The translations under genes and the position numbers were made by a program. Below the pieces are notes generated by a model. The model was not told the origin of the DNA and searched no databases. It saw nothing but the letters and a program-made list of their open reading frames with translations. A stretch of 64,000 nt of DNA, taken from positions 4,092,001-4,156,000 of the forward strand of contig JAYKYS010000015.1 in NCBI GenBank assembly GCA_036924285.1. Direction: 5' to 3'. Positions 53,901 through 64,000 of the stretch are shown in pieces. Position 1 is the first letter of the stretch. Each line of letters begins with the position of its first letter. The stretch is from Asterella californica (lineage: Eukaryota > Streptophyta > Marchantiopsida > Marchantiales > Aytoniaceae).

Positions 53901-54087
53901 TCAACTATGAGGAAGTCATCTCTCAAGTGTCTCCATAGATTCGATAGATTCCTCCAGAACAGAGATTCTTCACTAAACTTCTAATTAACACTATTCTACT
54001 CATATCTTTTATCTTCTATCACCTATTCTTCTTATTTACTTTACAACTAATCAATTAATTAACAAAACGAAAAATCAAGGCTTCACA
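50931..54087 (-). repeat. Element I 5' LTR (3157 bp) with internal ORF
   Basis: Plus-strand ends TGTAACACACAAG (50931) and GGCTTCACA (54087), i.e. TGTGAAGCC...TTACA on the sense strand, as in H. Near its 3' end GTGGGTTCGATCCTTA matches H and G. Most of its length (51690-53844) is occupied by a decayed sense-strand coding region. The bases after it (54088-54092, TCAAG) are Copia RT sequence, so it was inserted there. Confidence 0.85.
51690..53844 (-). pseudogene. LTR-encoded protein of the H/I family, decayed
   Basis: Sense-strand coding traces fill two thirds of the LTR. Frames: 53443-53844 (MTKLQQVEDVSQLEK), 53162-53518 (with KVCRQHP), 52953-53147 (MTYMSNWQINFIEQLFAGRR), 52671-52856 (acidic Ala/Glu), 51865-52653 (262 open codons: basic/acidic region, then a long coiled coil, KEIEDSKRRLASAEELSAQL), and 51699-51944. 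The last matches the ORF remnant in solo LTR H. Total ~700 residues with several frame breaks. No RT, integrase or gag motif. A dispensable accessory or captured gene is possible; function unknown. Confidence 0.6.
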
Positions 54088-55719
54088 TCAAGCATACCAA
54101 ATCTCTCAAACATACTGAGAGCATACTGTCGCTTTACAAGCTAAACATCCTTCTCATCTCTAATGAACTCTACAGCAAAGAAGTACAGTACTTGAGCTCT
54201 CCTAAGTCTATCATCTCGAACTCAGATTTCAAGTGATCTTTGATATGGAAAATAAGCTCCTCATAGTTATAGATAACGATAAAATCATCGACATAGATGA
54301 TAAACACAATAACCCGGTCTCGTATTCTTAATGAATACAAGGTAGAGTCTAAACTACAAAGATGGAAACCAAGAGACTGCAAGTAAGAATTGATCTTTAC
54401 ATACCATGCTCTTGGTGCTTGTTTCAGACCATAAAGGGCCTTCCGTAACTTACACAAACGAGAAGGGAACTTAGGATCCTCATAACCTGGAGGTTGCTGC
54501 ATCTAGACCTCCTCTTCAAGATCATCATTGAGGAAGGCGTTCTCGAAGTCCATCTGGTGCATCTTCTAACCTTTATGAGTTGCAACTACAACTACGGTTT
54601 GAATAGTCACCATCTTCGCAACTAGAGCAAAGGTCTCTTCAAAATCCACTCCATGTTGATGTGCGTAGCCCTTGGGTAGCAATCTGACTTTGTATCGACA
54701 TGCGGTACCATCTGAGTTACGCTTGACCTTGAAGACCCACCTGCAACCAGTCACTTTCTTATTCTTAGGTAAGTCTACCAACTCCCAAGTCTGTTGGGTG
54801 GTGAAGCGTAGCAAGTTCAGCTTCCATAGCACTCACCCATTGAGCTTTGTGTATCGCCTCCTCAAGTGAACTCGATTCTTGTTCTTGAAGAACATTGGTC
54901 ATATATGCATGATGTGCAGCAAAGAAACCTTCATGCATATACACTCACTGGATATTTTGCCCGTTTAGATCTGTGAGAAATAATCGATACATTAGTCACC
55001 TCTTCTTGCAATTGATCTGACGTAGATGTCAAGGTCGCAGACAAAGCATTCAATGGATGTGAAAGATCCACATATATGGATGAGTCAAACATACGCTGCA
55101 ATATCACTCGCTTGTCCTGTGTAGAAACTACACTAGTTCTACTAGGCTATGTTACGTGGACTCCGACGTTAACAACAGCTCTATGTGGAACTGACTCTGA
55201 TCTAGAATCAACGACTTCTCTAGATCCTCCACTCAACATACTACTTTGACTTATCACTACAGTGGACTGATTCCTTGGTTCTATAGTAGATACATGGATG
55301 GCTACGACAAGTGCAAGAGCAAACCAATACTGTAGCTCATCAAAGACAACATCTCTACTGCTATAGAATTGCTTGGATGAAGGATTGTAACATCTATATC
55401 CTTTCGTATCAGAAGCATATCCAAAGAAGATACATCTATCTGCTTTCTGATCTAGTTTCTTACGTCTCTCATTAGGTATGTGCACATAATAGATACATCC
55501 GAAAACTTTCAGGAGAGAGTAATCAAGCTTACTACATGTGAAGACCTCCATCGGTGGTTAGCTATGGACTGCTGCTATAGATGTCTGATTTATCGAATAC
55601 ACCGCACATGAAATAACTTCTGTCCAAAAAGGTCTAGGCATGGTCTTCTCATTCAACATCGCACGAGCAGCTTTTGCTATGTGTCGATTCTTGCACTTCG
55701 TAATCACGATCTACTACGG
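54088..55719 (-). pseudogene. pol: Copia element C: RT and integrase C-terminus, broken
   Basis: From right to left: 55147-55719 holds the integrase end (NRHIAKAARAML, FWTEV; LLKVFGCIYYVHIPNERR, FFGYASDTKGYRCYNP), then a degraded linker to 54833. RT starts at 54566-54832 (TWELVDLP, VTGCRWVFKVKRNSDG, KGYAHQHGVDFEETFA) and continues at 54170-54502 (LRKALYGLKQAPRAWY, and catalytic IIYVDDFIVI). It ends at MFERFGML, cut by the element I LTR at 54087. Multiple stops. The order is integrase before RT, diagnostic of Ty1/Copia. Confidence 0.85.
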
Positions 55720-57568
55720 TATCGTGTCGGATATTGCGTGAAGGATGTCCAAGAAAACGCGAGGTTCCTGGCTGTGGAGATGTTGTGTGCTGAAACAGAG
55801 ACAAGACAGAAAAACAACCACGAAAACGAACGCTGCGATATATACACTCCAAATGTATGTACACTGCAGATTCTTTCTCCTAAGAGCATAGAACTGAAAA
55901 ATAGACCAGAGCGGTTTGTAACATGCTTCAAAGCCCTTAAAAACAACCCTTGATTCTCAACCCTGATCCAAAAACACCGAAGCGTAGCTCAAAGCAAGAG
56001 AAACCTCCCTTTGCTAACAAGCAGAGCCACAGCAGTATAACACGATCCAAACCCAAGTCCAAACCACATCCATGTACAAGTTCTTAGCTAAAGCTAGCTA
56101 CCACAAGCTGTATATAGCCAACCAGAACTCTAACGAACTCCAAAGAGCAAAACCCGTAGCGAAGAAACCGAAAAAGACCTATCTGTGGACTTCCTCCTTT
56201 CACTTCAGATGTCGATAGGGTCTCCTTTGCTGACTCCGTTAACCCAAGAAACCTTCAGATCCGACTCTCAACAGCCGAGATATCGTCGATTTGTAGTCGC
56301 AGTTACGGAACCTTCAAAAACTCCTCCTTGCGGCTTAAAACCGCACACACCGCACAAACGGATCGTCTAAACTGATATCCGTCTTCCCTGGCAGATAGAT
56401 CTAGCTACCCTGAACCCAACAAGACTCCAAACAAGTCGTTTGGAATTCCCCTTGCAAAACCACGCAAGAAATTTGGTCGCATGTCGCAAAAAACTGACGT
56501 AAATCAGCTCGCTGTGCCTTAAACTCGCTCACCACACCCAAACCAACAATCCAATTCACGTACAGTCTTCTCCTATGCGTAGATGAAGACTCCCTGATCG
56601 CGTAGGCACCAAGAACGAAGAGCTTGGCTCACCGATCGTGAAGAACAACCCAACCTCAGGTCGCAGGCGAACGAAAATCTGATGTAAGCGCTTCCTTGCG
56701 AGCTAATTTTACTGAAAACTCCCAAATCGCTCGATGAAACTTTGTATCGTCTTCAATTTCCTGTAGAACTCGTTGTTCTGATCCCGATGGATCCAAGGAC
56801 AGCAAGTTTGGACTCCGGAACGGCCCGAACGGTCCAACTCTCCTTCACAGATAACTGAAAACTCCAAATCTGCTTCCTGCGTCTCAATTTCTCTCAGTAC
56901 GCACTCCCTGATCCGTCTCTTCCCAAACCGTTTGAACCAGTGCGTAGCCTGCACAGATCTGAACCCAACGACCTCTTGCGCGTTTGCATTGGACTCCTAA
57001 ATCTCTCGAACCGTCCGTTGACAGATCGCAGGCGCAAGCTAGCCCCTAAGCTGCCCCCTTGTTACAGTCTCTGTACGTACGAAGTTCACCCTGAATAATA
57101 AGAAGCAGGCCCCTTGCGTCTTTGATATAACGCCTGAAGCCTCAAATACCCTGTCAGCAAGTAACTAGGGGCCTAGCTTGATTTTGCTTTCTTTCGAATC
57201 GCATAACTTCTTCTCTAGATGTCCAAACGAAGTAAACAAGATGCCCATGGAAAGCTGACAATGAGCTCTATCCATCTATGCGATAAAAGTGAAGATCCGA
57301 AGTTGCGCCAAAAGCTCGTAAGCTGGGGCCTAGCTTGTTTTCTCCATCTTTCGAGTCTTGTAACTTCTTCACTATGCGTCCAAATGAAGTAGACAAAGTG
57401 CCTATGGAATGCTGACAAGGAGCTCTATCCATTGATGCGATGAAAACGAAGATCCGAAATGGTGCCAAAAGCCCGTAAGCTGGGCTTAGCTTGTCTTCTC
57501 ATGAGTGACTTTGGAGCGACAAGCATCGAAGTTTGAATTTCAGGTAGAAGCCGATCCACGACACGACA
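55720..57568 (-). mobile_element. Solo LTR of the E1 family in Copia integrase (1849 bp)
   Basis: It matches the E1 LTR along its length. The plus-strand start is TATCGTGTCGG (family TGTCG) and the end CACGACACGACA. A perfect 4-bp TSD ACGG is at 55716-55719 and 57569-57572. Copia integrase reads correctly across it. Only two of the ~157-bp U3 repeats are present (about 57165-57490), against three in E1. Formed by LTR-LTR recombination, as no internal sequence remains. Confidence 0.93.
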
Positions 57569-57879
57569 ACGGACTGTAACTGCATGTCTTCTTACATCAG
57601 ATGCCATGCTCACGCAGATATGCATTGAACTCTCCAGAAAAAAACTCGCCTCCTCCATCAGATCTCAGACAGAGGATGGATTCTCCAAACTGCTTCTCCA
57701 CCAACTTGCAGAAAGTCTGGAAAGCTGACAGTACTTCGGCAGAGGACTTGTTTCTCAACAAACAGATCCAAATATAACACGAATGATCGTCAATGAATGA
57801 CACAAAGTACTAAAAATTGATCATACTTGACTGAGAAGCAATCCAAACATAAGTGTGGACAAGCTCCAGAAGCTTGTTT
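57569..57879 (-). pseudogene. Copia element C integrase core fragment
   Basis: The reading is KLLELVHTYVW, FVSFIDDHSCYIWICLL, VEKQFGES and LRSDGGGEFFSGEF, then a TGA after HGI and the solo LTR. The first catalytic Asp (normally HTDV) is Tyr here; the second (SDGGGEF) is present. The upstream end is cut by F2 at 57880. Confidence 0.8.
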
Positions 57880-58803
57880 TGTAACGACCTATGTTACACA
57901 TAGGAAGTTTATCTATTAGTAAGTTGTTTAGTTATAACTAAGTGTGGAGAATGTTTATTTGCTGCCCAAGTACTTTAAAGAGGTATCAAGTTAGTCATGA
58001 CTAGCTAAAGTTAGTTATGATTAAACTTAGTTGTACTTTTGGGCAGAATTCAAATATTTCTTAAAAAGTGAGCACTACTATCTTGTCATCTTGTCTAAAA
58101 GGTAGAAAGGAGGTGGAAAATATCCTTTATTTTCTTTTTGACTTGATATTAGTGGTGGGATTAAAGTTATGAACTTTGTGGGCATTAAAAACAAGAAAAG
58201 ATTCCATATGTATTTTTTTTAGTGGGTCCTAGTGTAGAGGAGGGGGTGGAAATTTGAGATTCTTTGAGAATATTTCAAAATCCTTCTAGAAGTTGTTGAC
58301 TTTGAAGGAATAAGCCTATGTGAAAAGGTAAGAAGCTCATGTGATTAATGCTTTTATCTTTTATGCTTTATGCTTATCTTATGATTTTATGCTTATTTAA
58401 TATCTAAATAAAACCCGGTAAAAATAGTTACAGCTGAGTTACCGTAGGGTACCAAAGTAAAATCTTAGAATGTATAAATAGAGGAGTAGAGAAGAGCTCC
58501 TCATCCTTATTTTCACATCGTCGTAATGACAACTTGAGCAATATAGAGAGAGTGTGATATTTTAGCATGTGAGAACTTGAGAGATGTCGTTAGAATGGAG
58601 AATTTTAGTTGATGAGTTTATGGGTGTATGAATGACGTAATTTAACATTTTTTCCTTCAAGTTCATGATGTGCTTCCATCAAAGCCATCAGAGGTGACCC
58701 TTGAGTGAGAGATAGATCTGACATGTTACAGATTCATTGATGACTATCGTGGAGGTTGAGAGATTGAAGGGTAGTTGATTGATAAGACCAAAGAGGATTT
58801 ACA
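57880..58803 (+). repeat. F2 5' LTR (924 bp)
   Basis: TGTAACGACC to GATTTACA. It is more diverged from the two F1 LTRs than they are from each other, so F2 is a separate, probably older insertion. TATAAATAG at 58473-58481. It retains the 18-bp segment missing in the F1 5' LTR. Confidence 0.9.
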
Positions 58804-58807
58804 CTTT

Positions 58808-58825
58808 TGGTTCTTTTGCCGAGAT
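58808..58825 (+). other. Primer binding site of F2
   Basis: TGGTTCTTTTGCCGAGATC lies just after the LTR; a decayed version of the F1 site, keeping TGGTTC and GCC. Confidence 0.55.
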
Positions 58826-58849
58826 CTCACTTGAAGAGATCGTTGAAAG

Positions 58850-61800
58850 ATGTTTAGAGTTCAATTCTACATTCGACAAAAAGAGATCATCCGAGAGCAC
58901 ATAGACAGAACGTTGGGAGGAGGTAGAGCTAACGTGATGTTAGCCACTTTAGAACCTTTCGTGTATCTCGTAGTGATCTATGACGCGTTTGACGTCATTC
59001 TTTATATCTTGTTCACTTAGAAAGGGTTTGAGGAGAGTTGAAAGTGGATGCAACAACAGTTGTAGAGAAAGGGAGAGAGAAGTCATTAGAGGAGAAAAAT
59101 TTGAGACTTAAGGAATTCTGGTCTATGGAAAATCATAAAGTCACTGTCAAATTTTCTGTGTTTTTTATTTACATGTGGAACTTTTTTAGTATTTTAGATT
59201 GGCTGATAAGCTATCTAGGACAACAGAAATCATAAGAAAAAGTGGTCTAGAGAGGGAGATATAATTTTCAAAGTTGAAGGGGTTTATTTGTGAAAGTTTA
59301 GAAATTTTGTTCTCTGGAAATTCTATACAGTCGCTGTCATCTTTTCTGTATTTTTTGTGAACATTTCAAAGATTATAGCTTGTTTGATAAGCTATTAGAA
59401 GAAACAAAAATCATGAGAAGATGAGGTCTGGAGAGGGAGATAGAATGTTTTAAAGTGGAAGGGGTTGACAATCATGAGTGAAGGCAAAATATACAAATTT
59501 CAGTTCTCTAAAAATTAATACAGTGAGCACCATTTCTTCTGAGTAGAGAATTTTCTATTGAAACTTCATGAGTTAGTAGCTTAAAAGTGGAGCTACTGGA
59601 GATCACAAAAATCTTGGAGAGATCTCTTACCGACTAAGAGATATACGTTTTGATATACAAAGAGGTCTTGAAGATATTTCATGAGGAATCTAGTTCGGGT
59701 GCCGAGGTGGAAGAAGAGACGTTTGGTAGTTGGAACGGAGACGGAGAAGTGAAAGTTAAGTATAGATGATTGCGAATACGCATCTATAGCACTTGGGGTG
59801 CCCTCTTTACTCTATATCAAGAAGCTTCCGAAATCATTGACGCAGATGTGAAGAAGGTTGAGTTAAAAATATGATTCAATGTGGAGGTCACGAATGCTCC
59901 TGGTGAAGTAGAGTTAAATCTTTACAAGAATGACTTTAAGATGTCTGCTGTGATTAGTACAAACGATGATCATGAGGATATTATCTTAGACACTTAATTT
60001 TAGATTGGATTTTATTTCGTGTATAGCATGTATAATACATGATTTTCCAATATAAAGCTCGAAAGATTTAAAAAAGTGATGTAGAATTATTTTCATCAAA
60101 GGTATTTTGTCCACTTAATGATTGAGAAAGTGCAACAACATGAGTGGAAGTTCAAAAGACTAGAAAGTTAGATTTAGAAACCTTCCTCAAGGTTTAGATG
60201 TCATAGTAAGTGTCGGAGAGAGCTCGAGAGAGATTATCGTTGAGTCTGAGAAAAACAAAACAAAACCTCAAGTAGAATCTCCGAGGAGAAGAGTAGAAAT
60301 CGATTTGTGGTGTTATTTTTGTACAGGGTTGGGACATAAAGTAGTGAATTGTCCAACTATGATCAGAGCATAGAGAACCAAAGGAAAGCGGGAGTTTACT
60401 GATTTAAGTCTTCGAGTGGGTCCATCTTCACCAGCGTCAATTCATCTTCTAGAAGAAGTTCCTTGTCCAAGTTGTGGAGTGGGTGATCTATCAAGAGGAC
60501 ACAAGTGCGTAGATGTGGTCGCCTTACTTACGTCAGTAGTCGAGAAGTTGGACGAGACTCAGAGAGATGAAACAGAGAAGTTGTCGACTTCAAAGGAGGA
60601 CTCGGTTGAGTTGTGATGGAGATTCGTCATTCGGATGGTGGAGAAGGTGGTGATGCGACTCAAGCTCATGATTACCCTGGGAGAAGAAATGACACAAGAG
60701 GTGTTGTTACAACCATCTCTTTTTATTTTATCTATGGTAGATTATTCTCGAATGAAATTGGTGATGTTCATACTCGTTTAGCGAGTCGTTATTGCATGAA
60801 GATTAGAAGAGTAGAAAGAGTAGTTACAAGATGAAGAAGTAGTGTTTCACGAGAAGGACAATGAAGATGTAGAGCCGTTTGTTCGAGACTTCAGACGAGG
60901 TTGCATCGAAAACAACGTGAGAAGGAAGAAAGAATGAGTGTTGTTATTGCCAGAGTTTTTAGAAGATTTTGTTCTTACGTGGTATGAAGATCGAGTGAAG
61001 AACAAGACACATGGTGCAGTTGAGGACACATGAGAGACGTTAAATAACACACTCATCGAAGAGTTTCTTCCAGAAGAGTGTTAAGAGAAACTCATGGTGG
61101 AGCTCACTCATTTGAAGCAACGAGACGACGAGAAAGTTTGATAGTATGCCGAAAGGGTGGATAAGTTGGAATAACGGTTTCAGACGGTCCTCCAGAAAAA
61201 TAGAGACAACGTGGAGCTAACAATGACAAGGATTGGAGCAATGCTGACCAAGAACTTGGTGGGAGGATTGAGGTCTTCAATTTGAACCTAAGTGAGATAT
61301 AAGAAGTCAACAACCAAAGCGGAGGTCATCAAGATTGCGACAAATATGGAGGAGAGGTTGGATGAAAGAGATCATCCAAACTCTCCTCCATATTTCCTCA
61401 TCCAGTCTCATTATGCCGCTCTCGTATCGACTCTGACTCTTGATGTAGTCACAATGATAGCATATGTTCATCACAATTGGTGATTGTTTCAACGTCAACT
61501 CCTACTCCAACAGCGATGCCAAGACCGTTTGTCACTACATCGATGTATATTGTCACTCAGATTTTCATGCTGAGTTGAAAAGCATCACAGATATTCTTGC
61601 TGATTTCAAGATAAACATGATGCAGTTACAAGAATGGAGGAACAATGGTGGAGGAGGAGATCAAAGAGGATACGACAACAATCCTAACCGAGGAAATCAA
61701 GATAATTTTGGAGGCAACCAGATAACTTTGGAGGAATCCCATGTTGGACGTGTGGAGGTCCTCATTTCCAACAAAACTGTCTTAACAACGGAGCAAAAGG

Positions 61801-62172
61801 TGTCGAAGCTATCAGAATGAATGTTGGTGAGGAAATCCATCACAAGCACGAGATAAGAGAGTGGCTATTATAGATGTAGTGCGAGAGCTCATCTATGAGA
61901 AGGGAGAGAGCTCAAACTCTTCTCATGCACCAGTGGAGCTTTTAGCTCAAGAAAGAAAAAAAACTAGATTTTTTGCTGAACCAATTTTCATGGAGGAGTC
62001 AACAAGTAGAAGTACTCGCTCGAGTAATGTTTTGAGTACACCAAGAGAACCAAGAAAGAAGTTGGGGATGATAGATTTCACTATTTCGTCTTCTCAAGCG
62101 AGATATGATGTGTTTGAAGATGTGGGTGCTCAAAAAGTCAACATCACAGCTGGACAACTGACTATTTGCTAG
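58850..62172 (+). pseudogene. gag: F2 gag through pre-protease region, decayed
   Basis: The ATG at 58850 is followed by many stops. Recognisable segments: the repeated ~190-bp region (59090-59600); a knuckle CYFCTGLGHKVVNC at 60311-60352 (CX2CX4HX4C); a Cys/His patch CPSCGVGDLSRGHKC near 60462; a retrotransposon-gag-like capsid stretch at ~60840-61330 (EPFVRDFRRG, WYEDRVKN, EEFLPEE, YAERVDKLE); the Gly/Asn tract; and a second knuckle CWTCGGPHFQQNC (CX2CX3HX4C, ~61745). The pre-protease part ends at 62172. Region 59898-61512 has no counterpart in F1. Confidence 0.75.
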
Positions 62173-62290
62173 GAAAGAAATTTTCCATAATCACAAATCA
62201 CAAGGCTTTAAAGTATATCTTTAATAAGCCTAATGTCGAAGGTCATATTGCTCGTTGAAAGATCCTTCTAACAGAATACGATTACGTGAT
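62173..62290 (+). pseudogene. F2 RNase H scrap
   Basis: Matches F1 RNase H at about 47965-48095 (ITNHKALKYIFNKPN), with TGA in place of the Trp codon of ARWK. It is fused to the pre-protease region by deletion and ends at the J boundary. Confidence 0.75.
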
Positions 62291-62297
62291 CATATTT

Positions 62298-63430
62298 TGT
62301 TAGAATGAGAAAGAGTATGCAAAGTGTCGCAACCCTCATTCTCAAGATCGGACGCAGACGCGAACAACAGAACTCTAGCGGACTTGCGCTAGGTTGTGAA
62401 CGCTGCGAGTAGGACTTAACGGCTTGGCCGGGAAGTCGGGATCAAATGAACCCTAAGTGGTTCTCTGAACCAAGGTTGGAACCTTGGGTTAGGACATAAG
62501 GGCCTACCCCAAGAGGACCTCGGACAAACGCTGACCTAAGGGGGCGAGTCTGGAAACGGACCGAAACATGAGTATGAGACATAAGTCCGAGACGTGGGTC
62601 CGAGACGCAGACGGACCGTGGTTCGGACGCTGGTTCGAACCACAGGGTTCGAGTCTGGGTCTAGACCACAGATCTCCGAAAAATGACTAAGTGTTGGAGC
62701 TCTAGGGGCGTTTTAGATCGTGGACGGAGCTCCACGTAAGATCTCGAGGCGAGTGAGGTATCATTGGAAAGGTCTCGTTGAGAGCTTTCCAGTGATATAT
62801 AACACTCCTCGATCTGACCTTCGAGTTGGAAGTTATGGCCGAACCACAATCGGATTGTGATGTAATTTTCAGGGACCAAAGAGGAGGACAGGGCCGCGGA
62901 TCCCCATAAGTATATATGAGGGGGGGCTCGATGCCTGGGTGGGTCAGGTGAGTCACCCGACCCCAGGGTTCGGCGGGCGGACTCTAGGGGTATGAGCTGA
63001 TGGCTGGGCCGGTTCGAAGACACGTTCCGATCCAGACTTAGATGTCTGGACTTAGGAACGATGTAAGGGCTGGGGCAAGACTAGAGAACGAGTCGGCGGG
63101 TTAGACCACCGTTCGGGAGCCTAGACCCAGACGGACATCACGGGCGGTTGGGCCGCTAGGTGTGCTGGAGGCACCGTTTAGGACCCTGGACTTTACGGGA
63201 AGTCCGCCCTAAGTCATCTTGTGACTTGCTCATGTTTGGGACCGACCTAGGCGGGTCTAGGTCGGGACTTAGGGAATGCTGAGCTTGATGAATAGGGAGA
63301 CGGTCCGGCTCCGATCCGGGCCAAACTGAGATAAGGTAAGCGGTGCATGGACGCTAACGTGTGATTGTGTTTGCAGGTTAGCGGTGTAAAGTTTGCGACC
63401 TGCTGAGCTAGAGCTTCTGCTGGCGCAACA
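62298..63430 (+). repeat. J 5' LTR (about 1.13 kb, borders tentative)
   Basis: It is GC-richer than the neighbours, with repeated GGACGTGG/ACCGGACC-like words. TGTTAG...GCAACA gives partial terminal symmetry. Only one copy is in the window, so the borders cannot be confirmed by comparison. The small minus-strand frames inside are chance. Confidence 0.55.
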
Positions 63431-63451
63431 AGGCGGTAGGTGCACGAAAAG

Positions 63452-63464
63452 TGGTATCAGAGCC
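63452..63464 (+). other. Primer binding site of J (tRNA-iMet type)
   Basis: TGGTATCAGAGCC is the standard plant initiator-Met site used by many Copia and Gypsy elements. It sits 8-21 bases after the LTR depending on the border chosen. Confidence 0.85.
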
Positions 63465-63570
63465 GACGCTTCGGTGAGCGAGAACTTGAGGTAGTGGTTG
63501 AAGACTAGACGCTTGAGGAGGGACGCGAGATACAAAGCGGATCAGCATTTCTAGGTCAACATTTGGAGCG

Positions 63571-64000
63571 ATGGTTGACGATGGACAGAGTTCCAAGAGG
63601 AAGACCAAGAAACGAGGAGCGGCTAACGGGAGCATATCGACTCGAGCTAGCCCCGAGGCACAGTCAGGAGACGACAACCGACATTCTTCGTCCCAACGTC
63701 AAGGGAGCTCTGTACCAGCTGCGACACCAGTGCAGCAAGACGGAGTCTTGCCAACTGTGTCCAATGATTCAAGTGCGAGAAGTCAAAGAGCCTTGTATGC
63801 GGAACTCATCAAGATGATGAAGACCATGCAGGAGGGTATTGGCCTCCAGGGATAAACGTATCGCTGAGCTTGAGGCAGACCAAGGAAGTTCCTCGTCTAC
63901 CAAAAAGCTTTGTAAGACGAATTTGTCGACTCCGTTTTCAGGTATAAGATGAGCTCGCAAGGTTAAGGATTTCTTAACTGAGTTGGATCTATACTTTGAG
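63571..64000 (+). pseudogene. gag: J gag N-terminus, partial and probably shifted
   Basis: The ATG at 63571 opens 94 codons (MVDDGQSSKRKTKKRG, Ser/Gln-rich, then LIKMMKTMQEG) to a stop at 63855. In another frame coding continues with KRIAELEADQGSS and, after a TGA, RKVKDFLTELDLYFE, which resembles the start of the capsid domain of Tekay/Del-type gag. One indel near 63845 would explain this. The window ends here. Confidence 0.6.

Larger units (their letters stand above)
7364..54087 (-). mobile_element. Athila/Tat-like Gypsy element I, split by E1 and F1
   Basis: Minus-strand pieces in order are: 5' LTR 50931-54087, PBS 50903-50920, gag ATG 50851, gag N-terminus to 50470, then (after F1) gag, protease, RT, RNase H and integrase from 12917 to 7364, where E1 is inserted. 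The 3' remainder and 3' LTR are absent; the likeliest cause is the deletion whose scar is the E1-Copia junction at about 2745. Its LTR matches solo LTR H. The PBS resembles the tRNA-Asp type of Athila/Tat elements. It lies inside Copia element C. Confidence 0.8.
57880..62290 (+). mobile_element. Gypsy element F2, internally deleted
   Basis: 5' LTR 57880-58803, PBS at 58808, gag from 58850 to ~62160, then a direct jump from the pre-protease region (about 62170) to RNase H (YLLGKKFSI), matching F1 from 47965; ~2 kb of protease and RT is gone. It ends at about 62290 next to J. It retains the gag segment that F1 lost. It interrupts, or is joined to, Copia integrase at 57879. Confidence 0.88.
62298..64000 (+). 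mobile_element. Gypsy-type element J, 5' end only, runs off window
   Basis: A new sequence block follows F2. TGTTAGAATGAG at 62298 is the likely LTR start; the end is either GCGCAACA (63430) or GGTGCA (63444). The initiator-Met PBS TGGTATCAGAGCC is at 63452-63464, and gag begins after it. A TATA-like AGTATATATGAG lies near 62908-62920. The exact left border is uncertain, because F2 similarity already stops at about 62289. Confidence 0.75.

Overview
This window looks like heterochromatic nuclear DNA of a plant-lineage (streptophyte) organism. It is almost wholly a nest of LTR retrotransposons. I find no convincing host gene, rRNA, tRNA gene, bacterial operon or CRISPR array. The Ty3/Gypsy polyproteins remind me of those I associate with the charophyte alga Chara, but that is only an impression; the species is not determinable from the sequence. 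Labels such as E1 or F1 are mine.

Layout, outermost first. (1) A Ty1/Copia element (C, minus strand) supplies integrase and RT at 54088-57879 and an RNase H tail plus 3' LTR at 2140-2745. (2) Inside it lies an Athila/Tat-like Gypsy element (I, minus), with 5' LTR 50931-54087, gag start at 50851, and the rest of gag-pol at 7364-12917. (3) E1 (minus, 2746-7363) sits in the integrase of I, and F1 (plus, 12918-50469) sits in the gag of I. (4) F1 is split by G (plus, 15426-45819), which I read as a solo LTR with a 5-bp target-site duplication (TSD). (5) G carries two insertions: E3 (minus, 22539-30299), itself invaded by E2 (minus, 16561-22538), and E4 (minus, 31934-45079), which has both 2.5-kb LTRs. 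(6) E4 is interrupted by solo LTR H (36650-38763). To the right, C also holds an E1-family solo LTR (55720-57568) and is bounded by F2 (57880-62290), which runs into J (62298-end).

Dating agrees with the nesting. My eye count gives about 29 substitutions in 2.52 kb between the E4 LTRs (about 1.2%) and about 23 in 0.9 kb between the LTRs of the older host F1 (about 2.5%).

The most interesting biology is in the E family. In all four copies a -1 frameshift-type heptamer (G GAT TTT or G GGT TTT) lies at the end of gag-protease, and the pol frame opens there. Other notable points are an ORF inside the LTRs of the H/I family, a tRNA/SINE-like module in the LTRs of E2 and E3, 4-bp TSDs for E-family insertions, and a DHGS protease motif. 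Most defects are TGG/CAG-to-stop transitions, single-base indels and internal deletions, as expected for silenced, decaying repeats.
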